Below are positions 17,528 to 26,189 of a DNA stretch of 64,000 nucleotides, one piece after another (position 1 is the first letter of the stretch; each line of letters begins with the position of its first letter). A model generated the notes under the pieces. It was given only the letters and a program-made list of their open reading frames with translations, had not been told where the DNA came from and did not search any database. A program made the translations under genes and the position numbers. This DNA is from Halobacillus kuroshimensis DSM 18393 (lineage in GTDB: Bacteria; Bacillota; Bacilli; Bacillales; Halobacillaceae), in the NCBI RefSeq assembly GCF_000425705.1, contig NZ_AUDY01000010.1, positions 62,001 to 126,000 of the forward strand. Reading direction: 5' to 3'.

Positions 17528-17920
17528 ATGTTTCGCTGGTTATTCATCCTCATATTGATCATACCCGCATTGGAAATCGGTCTGCTGATCGGGGCCGGTA
17601 ATGTCATCGGACCATGGTGGGTCATTCTTCTGATTATAACTACGGGGGCCCTTGGAGCCTGGCTTGCGAAAAAACAAGGACTGGAAACGATCCAGAATGT
17701 CCAGCTCTCCATGCAGCAGGGGCGTATGCCTCAGGATGCTTTATTGGATGGGGCTTGTATCCTTGTAGGAGGAGCTGTCCTGTTAACGCCTGGATTCATT
17801 ACAGATGCGGCAGGATTCATCCTTCTCCTGCCCGTGACGCGAACGCCGTTAAAAGGATTTGTGAAACGGGCGATTCAAAAAGCTATGGATAAAGGAACCG
17901 TAACCATTTACAGAAAATAA
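17528..17920 (+). CDS. fxsA: FxsA family membrane protein
   Basis: 130 residues. The ATG at 17528 follows GAAGGGAAGATGCT; an ATG 30 bases upstream lies in the -10 box. Helices span ~1-20 and ~25-45, an amphipathic middle contains MQQGRMPQDALLDGACILVGG, and a third hydrophobic segment follows at ~75-100, with a basic tail (KRAIQKAMDKG). This is the FxsA layout; E. coli FxsA relieves phage T7 exclusion by the F plasmid, but the normal role in bacteria is unknown. Its own promoter overlaps the pyk terminator. Confidence 0.88.
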   Translation: MFRWLFILILIIPALEIGLLIGAGNVIGPWWVILLIITTGALGAWLAKKQGLETIQNVQLSMQQGRMPQDALLDGACILVGGAVLLTPGFITDAAGFILLLPVTRTPLKGFVKRAIQKAMDKGTVTIYRK

Positions 17921-17922
17921 AA

Positions 17923-17953
17923 AAACTCCATTTCCGGACTGGAAATGGAGTTT
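17923..17953 (+). terminator. Bidirectional terminator between fxsA and ytvI
   Basis: Perfect 13-bp stem AAACTCCATTTCC / GGAAATGGAGTTT with loop GGACT, flanked by A-run and T-run, located between convergent genes. Confidence 0.92.
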
Positions 17954-19059
17954 CATTTTGCTGTAACAAAATGAAAGAGTTCTTTCAAAGCTCCAGTCCT
18001 CTTTAATGTTTGAAAGACCATCAGCAAAAGCGGACTGAGCATGATGCCATAGACGCCGAGAAGTTGAAATCCCACAGCAAAGGTAAGAAGCAGGACAATA
18101 GGAGGGACGCCGAATTGATCAGCCATCAGCTTGGGCTCCAGCAGCTGCCTTGTCGTAACGACGACAGCGTATAGAACAGCAAGCCCGATCGTCATCGGGA
18201 AATCCCCCGAAAAAAACTGGAACAGCATCCATGGGATGAAAATCACCCCTGTCCCTACATAAGGAATGAAGTCGACCAGACAGGCCGCAGCCGTTACAGT
18301 GAGAGCGTGGGGAGCATCAAGCAGATAGAGACCGGTTCCTATAATAAGAGTGCTGATCGTTACAAGCATACATTGAGCCTTGATCAGTCCTTTGAATGTC
18401 TTTCCGATTTCAACACGCACCTGTAACGCACGTTCCTGGATAACAGCCGGAATGATACTCCGGAGAGGTCGGTGAATCGCTTCCCAATCCTTGCTGAAGA
18501 AAAAAGTACCGATGATAACGATACCTGTGTAAGCTAAAGAAGTCGGAACCATCCCTGCTATATGCCGGATACCTTCGAACAGACCACTTAACAAATCCAT
18601 ACTAACCCGACCTGCCTGGCTCTGCACAGCCTGCAGGTATTCATCAATGGAAGAGGTCACGATTCCGGAGTGCTCCAGAGAGGACTGTAGTCTTAAAATC
18701 AGCGGCTCTGCCCATTCTCTTCCTTGATTCATTATAAACACCGATAAAGCGGCTGCCTGGGCAGGGAGATCTGTGGAATAGTGCTGAAATCCTTTGATCA
18801 GCTCAGCTACCACAAGGGCGAAGGTGCTGAGTGCAAGCAGGGTGAAAATCCCGAGTACAAGTAGAATAGAGAGGAAACGGGGCAGATGAAGCCTGCGAGA
18901 TACCAGAAGGATAAAAGGACGAAGGAGTGCCGCAAAAAGGTAGGCACTCAGAAAAGGATGTAAATAATTCCATAGGAACAGGAAAAGTATAGTGGCTGCC
19001 GTTAAGCCTGCGAGCAGCAGAACGGACCTTAAGATGATGGAAATAAGGTGGTTGGTCAA
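17953..19059 (-). CDS. ytvI: AI-2E/PerM-family membrane protein, sporulation protein YtvI
   Basis: 368 residues from TTG at 19059, with AGAGGGTG six bases upstream; a longer frame starting at 19161 lacks any ribosome binding site. About eight membrane helices: two at ~7-45, one at ~62-85, then a soluble stretch (~90-180) and five more ending near residue 355. The ACLVDFIPYVGTGVIFIPW segment is typical of the family. YtvI of B. subtilis is a sporulation-associated member; transport substrate unknown. It is convergent with fxsA and divergent from citZ. Start assignment is moderately certain. Confidence 0.82.
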   Translation of the reverse strand: MTNHLISIILRSVLLLAGLTAATILFLFLWNYLHPFLSAYLFAALLRPFILLVSRRLHLPRFLSILLVLGIFTLLALSTFALVVAELIKGFQHYSTDLPAQAAALSVFIMNQGREWAEPLILRLQSSLEHSGIVTSSIDEYLQAVQSQAGRVSMDLLSGLFEGIRHIAGMVPTSLAYTGIVIIGTFFFSKDWEAIHRPLRSIIPAVIQERALQVRVEIGKTFKGLIKAQCMLVTISTLIIGTGLYLLDAPHALTVTAAACLVDFIPYVGTGVIFIPWMLFQFFSGDFPMTIGLAVLYAVVVTTRQLLEPKLMADQFGVPPIVLLLTFAVGFQLLGVYGIMLSPLLLMVFQTLKRTGALKELFHFVTAK

Positions 19060-19177
19060 CTCCTGCACCCTCTTTTTCAATGTAGATTGTAAAACTTCTG
19101 ACCTGTTTGCACCCTGTTCACTAAGGGAATAAAAGGAAAAAGGTTCGATAAATTCCATCAAAATTAAACGGTTTCAA

Positions 19178-19206
19178 TTCACATTCTCTTCAGAATACTT
19201 TATAAT
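19178..19206 (+). promoter_or_regulatory. SigmaA promoter for citZ
   Basis: TTCACA (5 of 6), a 17-base spacer and perfect TATAAT. Predicted transcription start near 19,213, leaving a leader of about 100 bases. Confidence 0.8.
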
Positions 19207-19246
19207 TGTGTGTGGGGTCATTTTCCTATAAAGGGATTCTGTTAAA

Positions 19247-19261
19247 TGTAAAGCGTTTTCT
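19247..19261 (+). promoter_or_regulatory. cre-like site in the citZ leader
   Basis: The core AAAGCGTTTTC with flanks gives two mismatches to WTGNAANCGNWNNCW. It lies about 35-50 bases after the predicted transcription start, a roadblock position. B. subtilis citZ is CcpA-repressed, which supports it. Confidence 0.5.
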
Positions 19262-19311
19262 TGTCAAACGGACAAGCATTCGTTTGGAACTTTTCGAAAG
19301 GGAGAGATTGT

Positions 19312-20430
19312 ATGTCATCATCAACTAAAGGTCTTGAAGGGATTACAGCAACGGAATCATCCATCAGTTCCATCATAGACGATAAACTTACGTATGTTGG
19401 GTACGATATCGATGATTTAGCTAATAACTCAAGCTTTGAAGAAGTGATCTACCTTCTTTGGAATTTAAAGCTTCCTAATTCACAGGAATTGAAAGATTTC
19501 AAAGAAGATTTAATTTCCAATATGGATATTCCAAAAGAGGTCATTGATCATCTTAAATCCTATGATTTAAAGACAGTTCATCCAATGGCTGCCCTGCGTA
19601 CAGCCGTTTCAATGCTCGGTCTGTACGATTCTGAATCCGACGTGATGGAAGAGGAAGCGAACAACCGCAAGGCGCTTCGTCTGCAGGCGAAAATTCCTAC
19701 TGTGGTCACGGCTTTTGCCCGGATCCGTAAAGGGAAGGAGCCTGTCTCACCTAAAAAAGAACTGAGCTTTGCAGCGAATTTCCTTTACATGCTGAATGGA
19801 AAAGACCCGGAAGATCTTGAAGTTGAAGCCTTCAACAAAGCACTTGTCCTGCACGCAGACCATGAATTGAATGCATCTACATTCACAGCCCGTGTTTGTG
19901 TAGCCACTTTATCCGATGTATATTCCGGTGTAACAGCAGCAATCGGAGCACTGAAAGGGCCGCTTCATGGTGGTGCCAATGAGCGTGTCATGAAGATGCT
20001 TACGGAAATCGACAGTGTGGAAAATGCCGTACCGGCCATTGAGAAGAAACTTGAAAACAAAGAAAAAATCATGGGAATGGGCCACCGTGTCTACCGTTCC
20101 GGCGATCCACGCGCCAAGCATTTGAAAGAGATGTCCCGTGAGCTTACAAAGCTGACCGGCCACTCCAAATACTATGAAATGTCTATTAAAATTGAAGATT
20201 ATATCAAGGAAAACAAGGGACTGCCGGCAAATGTGGACTTCTATTCCGCTTCTGTCTATCACAGTCTTGGAATCGATCACGACTTGTTCACGCCGATATT
20301 CGCCGTCAGCCGTGTGTCCGGATGGCTTGCTCATATCCTTGAACAATATTCCAACAACCGCCTGATCCGTCCTCGTGCGGAATATGCAGGGCCTAAAGGC
20401 CAGACGTATACTCCGATTGAAGACCGTTAA
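19312..20430 (+). CDS. citZ: Citrate synthase
   Basis: 372 residues, the length of B. subtilis CitZ. The ATG at 19312 is behind AAAGGGAGAG; an in-frame TTG codon further upstream lies across the cre-like site. Active-site motifs: GPLHGGANE (His ~221), MGMGHRVYRSGDPRA (His ~261) and the catalytic Asp in HDLFTPIFAVSR (~310). It condenses acetyl-CoA and oxaloacetate to citrate. First gene of the citZ-icd-mdh group. A sigmaA promoter and a cre-like site lie upstream. Confidence 0.97.
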   Translation: MSSSTKGLEGITATESSISSIIDDKLTYVGYDIDDLANNSSFEEVIYLLWNLKLPNSQELKDFKEDLISNMDIPKEVIDHLKSYDLKTVHPMAALRTAVSMLGLYDSESDVMEEEANNRKALRLQAKIPTVVTAFARIRKGKEPVSPKKELSFAANFLYMLNGKDPEDLEVEAFNKALVLHADHELNASTFTARVCVATLSDVYSGVTAAIGALKGPLHGGANERVMKMLTEIDSVENAVPAIEKKLENKEKIMGMGHRVYRSGDPRAKHLKEMSRELTKLTGHSKYYEMSIKIEDYIKENKGLPANVDFYSASVYHSLGIDHDLFTPIFAVSRVSGWLAHILEQYSNNRLIRPRAEYAGPKGQTYTPIEDR

Positions 20431-20433
20431 TAA

Positions 20434-20463
20434 CCGGCAGTGAAGTTGTACCGGCTTTTTATT
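20434..20463 (+). terminator. Weak terminator after citZ
   Basis: CCGGCA pairs with TG-CCGG across an imperfect loop (a two-base bulge) and is followed by CTTTTTATT. Probably a partial terminator, which would set citZ above icd-mdh in abundance. Confidence 0.45.
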
Positions 20464-20498
20464 CATCCTATTTTAACGTATGATAGAATAGGATGAAT
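20461..20498 (+). other. 12-15-bp inverted repeat just upstream of icd
   Basis: ATTCATCCTATT (20461-20472) and AATAGGATGAAT (20487-20498) are perfect reverse complements, extended inward by three more pairs, one a G-U, around an 8-base loop. It ends 22 bases before the icd ribosome binding site. No T-tract follows, so it is not an ordinary terminator. It may be an mRNA processing/stability element or a protein-binding dyad. Confidence 0.75.
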
Positions 20499-20533
20499 CA
20501 TCCATGATTACAGAAAATTTAGGAGGGTTTATT

Positions 20534-21808
20534 TTGACACAAGCACAAAAAATCGCAGTAGAACAAAACGGAACATTAAACGTACCTGATCGTCCGGTGA
20601 TCCCATATATTGAAGGTGATGGTATCGGCCCTGACATCTGGGCAGCAGCCAGCCGTGTTATTGAAGCAGCTGTAGATAAAGCCTATAATGGTCAGAAATC
20701 GGTTGAGTGGAAAGAAGTCCTTGCTGGGCAGAAAGCCTATGATCAGACAGGTGAATGGCTTCCGGAAGCTACACTGGACACGATCCGCGATTATAAGATT
20801 GCAATCAAAGGACCTCTAACGACTCCAATCGGTGGTGGAATCCGTTCCTTGAACGTAGCGCTGCGCCAGGAATTGGATCTATTCACATGTCTTCGTCCGG
20901 TCCGCTACTTCAAAGGCGTCCCTTCTCCGGTGAAACGTCCTGAAGATACGGATATGGCGATCTTCCGTGAGAATACTGAAGATATTTATGCAGGTATTGA
21001 GTGGCAGAAGGGCACTCCGGAAGTTAAAAAAGTCATCGATTTTCTGCAGAACGAAATGGGTGTACATAACATTCGTTTCCCTGAAACTTCCGGTATCGGT
21101 ATCAAACCAGTATCTGAAGAGGGTACGAAACGTCTGGTCCGTGCCGCGATTGACTACGCGATCAACGAAGGACGTAAAAACGTAACGCTTGTCCATAAAG
21201 GAAACATTATGAAGTTTACAGAAGGTTCCTTCAAGTCATGGGGTTACGAAGTAGCAGAAGAAGAGTATGCAGGCAAAGTCTTTACATGGGCTGAATATGA
21301 CCGCATCGTTGAAAAAGAAGGCAAGGATGCAGCCAACAAAGCTCAGGATGAGGCGGAAGCGGCAGGCAAAATCATCGTCAAAGATGCGATTGCTGATATT
21401 TTCCTTCAACAAATCCTGACACGTCCGAAAGAATTCGACGTTGTTGCTACGATGAACTTGAACGGAGACTATATTTCTGATGCTCTTGCTGCTCAAGTCG
21501 GCGGTATCGGAATCGCTCCTGGAGCAAATATTAACTTCGAAACCGGCCATGCTATTTTTGAAGCGACTCACGGTACAGCTCCTAAATATGCCGGGCTTGA
21601 TAAAGTGAACCCATCTTCTGTCATCCTTTCCGGTGTCCTTATGCTTGAACACCTGGGATGGAGAGAAGCGGCTGATCTTATCGCTCAATCCATGGATAAA
21701 ACCATCGGAAGCAAAGTCGTTACTTACGACTTCGCCCGTATGATGGATGGGGCAACAGAAGTGAAATGTTCAGAGTTTGGTGACGAACTGATTAAGAACA
21801 TGGACTAA
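20534..21808 (+). CDS. icd: NADP-dependent isocitrate dehydrogenase
   Basis: 424 residues. TTG at 20534 lies 7 bases behind AGGAGG; an ATG upstream has no such site. Motifs: the phosphorylatable/substrate Ser in [13 protein letters not shown] (~105), [13 protein letters not shown] (~145), [15 protein letters not shown] (~220) and GLTPSGNIG-like [11 protein letters not shown] with HGTAPKYAG for the NADP site. It oxidises isocitrate to 2-oxoglutarate with CO2 release. The gap to mdh is 23 bases, so they form one transcript. A striking hairpin precedes it. Confidence 0.97.
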   Translation: MTQAQKIAVEQNGTLNVPDRPVIPYIEGDGIGPDIWAAASRVIEAAVDKAYNGQKSVEWKEVLAGQKAYDQTGEWLPEATLDTIRDYKIAIKGPLTTPIGGGIRSLNVALRQELDLFTCLRPVRYFKGVPSPVKRPEDTDMAIFRENTEDIYAGIEWQKGTPEVKKVIDFLQNEMGVHNIRFPETSGIGIKPVSEEGTKRLVRAAIDYAINEGRKNVTLVHKGNIMKFTEGSFKSWGYEVAEEEYAGKVFTWAEYDRIVEKEGKDAANKAQDEAEAAGKIIVKDAIADIFLQQILTRPKEFDVVATMNLNGDYISDALAAQVGGIGIAPGANINFETGHAIFEATHGTAPKYAGLDKVNPSSVILSGVLMLEHLGWREAADLIAQSMDKTIGSKVVTYDFARMMDGATEVKCSEFGDELIKNMD

Positions 21809-21831
21809 TGGCAAGTGGAAGGAGAGGAACG

Positions 21832-22770
21832 ATGAGTATTCAAAGAAGGAAGATCTCTGTCATCGGTGCCGGATTTACTGGTGCAACTACGGCATTAATG
21901 CTTGCTCAGAAGGAACTTGGGGATGTCGTCCTTGTAGATGTTCCGGATATGGAAGATCCGACGAAAGGGAAGGCACTGGATATGCTGGAAGCCAGCCCTG
22001 TCCAGGGATTTGATGCGAAAATCCAGGGAACTTCGGACTATGCGGATACGGAAGGTTCCGACCTTGTGATCATTACTGCCGGTATTGCCCGGAAACCGGG
22101 GATGAGCCGTGATGATCTTGTCAGTACCAACTCCAAGATTATGAAGAGCGTAACGAAAGAGATTGTGAAAAACTCCCCCGACTGTTTCATCGTCGTATTG
22201 ACGAACCCTGTCGATGCGATGACTTATTCCGTCTTTCAGGAAGCCGGTCTTCCTAAGAACCGGGTCATAGGTCAGTCTGGTGTTTTGGATACAGCCAGGT
22301 TCCGTACGTTCGTCGCAGAGGAATTGAACATTTCCGTGAAAGATGTCACAGGCTTTGTGCTCGGCGGGCACGGGGACGATATGGTACCAATGCTTCGCTA
22401 TTCCTTTGCGGGAGGTATTCCGCTTGAACGGTTGATTTCCAAAGAACGTCTCGAGGCTATTGTGGAACGCACGAGAAAAGGTGGAGGAGAAATTGTAGGT
22501 CTGCTTGGAAACGGCAGCGCCTATTACGCTCCTGCGGCTTCTCTTGTTCAAATGGCAGAGGCGATCTTGAAGGATCAGCGTCGTATTATCCCAGCCATCG
22601 CCTACCTGGAAGGCGAATACGGGTATGACGGCATTTACCTCGGTGTGCCTACCATCCTTGGCGGTAACGGTATCGAGGAAGTCATTGAGCTCGAATTGAC
22701 AGAGGAAGAAAAACAACAGCTGGATCAATCAGCTGACTCTGTTAAAAATGTCCTCCATGTATTAAAATAA
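21832..22770 (+). CDS. mdh: Malate dehydrogenase
   Basis: 312 residues, ATG at 21832 behind AAGGAGAGG. The LDH-like fold has VIGAGFTGA (NAD site, residues ~9-17), [14 protein letters not shown] (mobile loop arginines), [10 protein letters not shown] and the active-site His in [11 protein letters not shown] (~180). It interconverts malate and oxaloacetate with NAD. The sequence is of the Bacillus tetrameric type. Last gene of the TCA group; a terminator follows. Confidence 0.97.
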   Translation: MSIQRRKISVIGAGFTGATTALMLAQKELGDVVLVDVPDMEDPTKGKALDMLEASPVQGFDAKIQGTSDYADTEGSDLVIITAGIARKPGMSRDDLVSTNSKIMKSVTKEIVKNSPDCFIVVLTNPVDAMTYSVFQEAGLPKNRVIGQSGVLDTARFRTFVAEELNISVKDVTGFVLGGHGDDMVPMLRYSFAGGIPLERLISKERLEAIVERTRKGGGEIVGLLGNGSAYYAPAASLVQMAEAILKDQRRIIPAIAYLEGEYGYDGIYLGVPTILGGNGIEEVIELELTEEEKQQLDQSADSVKNVLHVLK

Positions 22771-22778
22771 AGGAAAGA

Positions 22779-22810
22779 AGGGGTTCGGGGATATCTCGAG
22801 CCCCTTTTTC
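22779..22810 (+). terminator. Terminator after mdh
   Basis: AGGGGTTCG / CGAGCCCCT (one G-U pair), then TTTTTC. Confidence 0.85.
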
Positions 22811-22819
22811 ACACCAAAT

Positions 22820-22834
22820 TAGCAAACGCTTTCA
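22820..22834 (+). promoter_or_regulatory. cre-like site upstream of the MaoC-fold gene
   Basis: TAGCAAACGCTTTCA has a single mismatch to WTGNAANCGNWNNCW. It sits between the mdh terminator and the next gene, 18 bases before its ATG. No separate promoter is visible, so it may act on read-through transcription or on a promoter within the terminator region. Confidence 0.5.
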
Positions 22835-22852
22835 AAAAAAGGAGTGACTGCC

Positions 22853-23329
22853 ATGATTGGGAAGAAAAGAAAACTCGGCAGAAAGATACAGGCTTTGAAA
22901 GTAGGAGATACTTTTACAACTACATCAAGAGTAGAAGACCGGGATCTGCTTATTTATCTTGGGCTGACCGATGATGCGAATCCGCTTTATATTCAACATG
23001 ATTATGCATCCCAGACCCCCTTCAAACAGCCGATTGTACCCAGCGTTATGCTGTGTGGTATGGCATCATCCATCGTGTCCATGCATCTTCCGGGACCGGG
23101 GAGTCATATTATACATCAGCAGTTAAGCTATCCCCATCCTCTTTACCACTATGCAGAAGTCCGATTTCATGCAGAAATAACGGATATTAATCATGAGGAA
23201 CACCATGTCGTTGTGGATATGCATGGATATGACGAGGAAGGAAAGGAAGTCATTCAGGGACAACTGACGGTCATTCCACCATATGAACCTGCCTCTATGA
23301 ATGCCGTTTCCCTCGAAAACTTTTATTGA
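22853..23329 (+). CDS. MaoC-like hotdog protein, catalytic His replaced
   Basis: 158 residues. The ATG at 22853 follows AAAGGAGTGACTGCC. The hotdog hydratase family is shown by GDTFTTTSRV near the start and a hydration motif reading TDDANPLYIQHDYAS (Asp41, Asn43). In (R)-specific enoyl-CoA hydratases the pattern is GDxNPxH; here Tyr46 stands where the catalytic His is expected. Either it uses another residue or it only binds an acyl chain. It lies between mdh and phoPR, with a cre-like site upstream and a strong terminator downstream. Substrate unknown. Confidence 0.8.
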   Translation: MIGKKRKLGRKIQALKVGDTFTTTSRVEDRDLLIYLGLTDDANPLYIQHDYASQTPFKQPIVPSVMLCGMASSIVSMHLPGPGSHIIHQQLSYPHPLYHYAEVRFHAEITDINHEEHHVVVDMHGYDEEGKEVIQGQLTVIPPYEPASMNAVSLENFY

Positions 23330-23361
23330 GTCATTCTCTCGTCTTATGGACAAGCTCTCTC

Positions 23362-23405
23362 AACCAGGCTTCCGGGATTGTATCCCGCAAGCCTGGTTTT
23401 TTTAT
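23362..23405 (+). terminator. Terminator before phoP
   Basis: Outer stem AACCAGGCTT / AAGCCTGGTT plus inner stem CGGGAT / ATCCCG, followed by TTTTT. Confidence 0.92.
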
Positions 23406-23543
23406 GGCAGCAGAAACAGAGTCTTCACGTATGAAGACAGGGATTGGGACTATATTAAAATTAAGTAAAAATCATAAAGATCCGTATTCAAAATGTAAAC
23501 TTCATTGTATGATGAGATTAACTTTGCAGTTGAGGTGATGGGA

Positions 23544-24242
23544 TTGGAACAACAAAGAATACTAATTGTCGATGATGAAGAATCCATCGTAACATTGTTG
23601 AAATACAATATAGACCAGGCTGGATTTGAAACGGAAGTGGCTTATTCCGGCACGGATGCGCTTGAAAAAGCATCAAAATCTACGTTCGATCTCATCGTTC
23701 TGGACGTGATGCTTCCAGGTATGGATGGCATGGAAGTGTGTAAGCAGCTGCGTCAGATGCAGGTGTCCACGCCGATTTTGATGTTAACAGCCAAGGATGA
23801 TGAATTTGATAAGGTGCTCGGCCTGGAGCTCGGGGCGGACGACTACCTAACGAAACCTTTCAGTCCAAGAGAAGTTGTTGCTCGTATTAAAGCAATCTTA
23901 AGAAGGATGGTCCGGGAACCGGCCGGTCCGGAAATGAAAATGATTCAAGTGGCCGATTTAGTGATTTACCCGGAGCAGTATGAGGCATCCATTAAAGACA
24001 AGCCTCTGACATTCACACCGAAAGAGTTTGAACTGCTTCTCTACTTAGGGCAGAATCTCGGGCGTGTCTTATCCAGAGACCAGCTGCTGAGCGCGGTCTG
24101 GAATTATGATTTTGCCGGAGATACCCGTATCGTCGATGTCCACGTCAGTCATTTGCGGGAGAAAATTGAACCCGACACGAAAAAGCCGGTGTATATCAAG
24201 ACGATCCGCGGCCTTGGCTATAAAATGGAGGAGCCGAAATAA
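23544..24242 (+). CDS. phoP: Phosphate-response regulator PhoP
   Basis: 232 residues from TTG at 23544, six bases behind TTGAGGTG; the ATG at 23538 abuts that site. Receiver domain (~5-120) with acidic pair Asp10-Asp11, phosphoacceptor Asp54 in LIVLDVMLPGMDG, and Lys in YLTKPFSPRE. The OmpR-type winged helix (~135-230) has FTPKEFELLLYLG and RGLGYKMEEP. When phosphorylated by PhoR it controls the phosphate-starvation regulon. The phoR ATG follows its TAA directly. Confidence 0.93.
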   Translation: MEQQRILIVDDEESIVTLLKYNIDQAGFETEVAYSGTDALEKASKSTFDLIVLDVMLPGMDGMEVCKQLRQMQVSTPILMLTAKDDEFDKVLGLELGADDYLTKPFSPREVVARIKAILRRMVREPAGPEMKMIQVADLVIYPEQYEASIKDKPLTFTPKEFELLLYLGQNLGRVLSRDQLLSAVWNYDFAGDTRIVDVHVSHLREKIEPDTKKPVYIKTIRGLGYKMEEPK

Positions 24243-26000
24243 ATGTCTTCCACCAATACAAAACCACTCATGACATACTCCGTACTCGTCGTAATCGTCA
24301 TGCTTGGTCTTGGTGTCATTCTTGCCCAGCTGACGCGTGGGTATTTTATAAACATTTTTGAAGAGCGGGTGGAGCTTGAAAGCCGGTATTTCGTCACCTA
24401 CCTGGAGAGATTCACGGATGAAGAGGATGTCAGTCAGGATGAACTTCTAGAGTTCAGTGACCAGCTGAATACCGGAATGGTTTTTATTTCAGATGACGGT
24501 GACAAACTGCTGGATACGGTGGAGGCTGTTCCCATTATCAGTGATCGTGAAAAACAGCATGTCCTGACCAGAGTGGAGGCCGACCAAATTGCAGATAATG
24601 AAGGGTATTTGATCGACAATATCTTTTATTATTCTGTCGATAACCAGGTCAACGATGTCGACGGGACGCTCATTCTCCTCTCGCCGGTCAATTCTTTGAC
24701 CAACATTACCAAGAACATCTGGCTGTTGATCGGATGCACACTGTTAATCGGACTGGTGATTATTTTTGTTCTTGGCTATAATGTCTTTTCAAAATACATC
24801 CGTCCGATCCGTTCGGCAGCTGATGTAGCGAATGAACTGGCAGAAGGGAATTATAAAGCCCGCACGTATGAAGGGCACTTCGGTGAAGCTGGTCAGCTTA
24901 GTCAGTCGATTAATATCCTTGCACGCAACCTTCAGGAAATGACCAGTACGAAGGGGATGCAGGAGAATCAGCTGGAAGCGGTTATTAACAACATGGGTAA
25001 CGGTCTGATGCTGATTGATGAAAAAGGGTATATCCTTTTGACCAACCGTGCCTTTATGGAGACTTTCGGCGGGGAGCAGAAGGATTACATCGGATTTCTT
25101 TACCATGATGCCATCCCATATACAACCATTCACGAGACGGTGAAAAAGATTTATATGTTTGAAGAAACCATCAGTGAAACATTCGTGCTCCCGGTCAATA
25201 TCGATCGGAAACACCTTGAGGTAACAGGAGCCCCTATTTTCAGTGAAGGCCGGAAATGGAAAGGCGTTGTGCTGGTCTTCCATGACATTTCAGAGTTGAA
25301 GCATTTGGAGCAGATGAGAAAGGACTTTGTGGCTAACGTCTCCCATGAGCTGAAAACACCGATTACCTCCATCCGGGGATTTTCAGAAACGCTTCTGGAC
25401 GGCGCAATGAAGGATGAGCAGATGCTGGAGCAGTTTCTTCAGATCATATTGAAGGAAAGTGGACGTCTTCAATCTCTTATTCAGGATCTCCTTGAGCTGT
25501 CCAAGCTGGAGAGGGAAGATTTTCTTCTCAATATTGAGAAAGTCGACGTCCAGCGTCTTCTACACGATCTTCTACCCATTGTCGAGCAGCATGCTGAACA
25601 AAAAGGTGTGCAACTGCAGGCATCTGTGGAAGGAGAAACCATTATCCGCGGAGATTCCAGTCGTTTAAAACAGGTGTTTATGAATTTACTGGCCAATGCG
25701 ATTAATTATAGTCGTGATCATGGAGACGTTTCATTGACATTTAGAGAAAAAGAAGAGACGGTGATGATTTCTATATCTGACAATGGTGTAGGTATTCCGG
25801 AAGACGAGGTTCCGAGGATTTTCGAACGCTTCTATCGCGTCGATAAGGCAAGAAGCCGGAATTCTGGTGGTACCGGGCTCGGTCTGGCCATCGTCAAACA
25901 TATTGTAGAAGCCCATCACGGAAACATTCACGTGGAGAGTGTAGTGGATCAAGGCACGACCTTCCATGTTGAGATTCCGAAGAAGTTTACGGAAAATTAA
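24243..26000 (+). CDS. phoR: Sensor histidine kinase PhoR
   Basis: 585 residues. Helices at ~10-30 and ~158-180 bracket an extracytoplasmic PAS-like domain. A HAMP linker (~180-235), a cytoplasmic PAS domain (~245-350), the dimerisation/phosphoacceptor helix with His368 in VANVSHELKTPITS, and an HATPase domain with NLLANAIN (N box), SDNGVGIP (G1) and GGTGLGLAIV (G2) follow. It phosphorylates PhoP in response to phosphate limitation. Translation is coupled to phoP (zero-base gap; GGAGG inside the phoP end). Confidence 0.94.
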   Translation: MSSTNTKPLMTYSVLVVIVMLGLGVILAQLTRGYFINIFEERVELESRYFVTYLERFTDEEDVSQDELLEFSDQLNTGMVFISDDGDKLLDTVEAVPIISDREKQHVLTRVEADQIADNEGYLIDNIFYYSVDNQVNDVDGTLILLSPVNSLTNITKNIWLLIGCTLLIGLVIIFVLGYNVFSKYIRPIRSAADVANELAEGNYKARTYEGHFGEAGQLSQSINILARNLQEMTSTKGMQENQLEAVINNMGNGLMLIDEKGYILLTNRAFMETFGGEQKDYIGFLYHDAIPYTTIHETVKKIYMFEETISETFVLPVNIDRKHLEVTGAPIFSEGRKWKGVVLVFHDISELKHLEQMRKDFVANVSHELKTPITSIRGFSETLLDGAMKDEQMLEQFLQIILKESGRLQSLIQDLLELSKLEREDFLLNIEKVDVQRLLHDLLPIVEQHAEQKGVQLQASVEGETIIRGDSSRLKQVFMNLLANAINYSRDHGDVSLTFREKEETVMISISDNGVGIPEDEVPRIFERFYRVDKARSRNSGGTGLGLAIVKHIVEAHHGNIHVESVVDQGTTFHVEIPKKFTEN

Positions 26001-26079
26001 TATTTCATTAAATTGGAATTAACAATGTTTCGATAAAATATCTTTGAAACCCTTTCATCCAAGGTGTTTTCTCTTATTG

Positions 26080-26110
26080 GCAGAAGCTTCCCTCGCTTCT
26101 GTCTTTTTTT
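26080..26110 (+). terminator. Terminator after phoR
   Basis: CAGAAGC / GCTTCTG with loop TTCCCTC, then TCTTTTTTT. Confidence 0.82.
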
Positions 26111-26189
26111 GTATCAAAAAACAGGCTTTTGAAACCTTTTTGTTACAGTTTCGTAAAGAATAGTAATCTACATAAAAGGGGAAATCTAC

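Noticed and set aside
17953-19161. A longer 402-residue YtvI starting at TTG 19161.
   Set aside because: No ribosome binding site; the N-terminal extension has no family resemblance and 368 residues fits the family.
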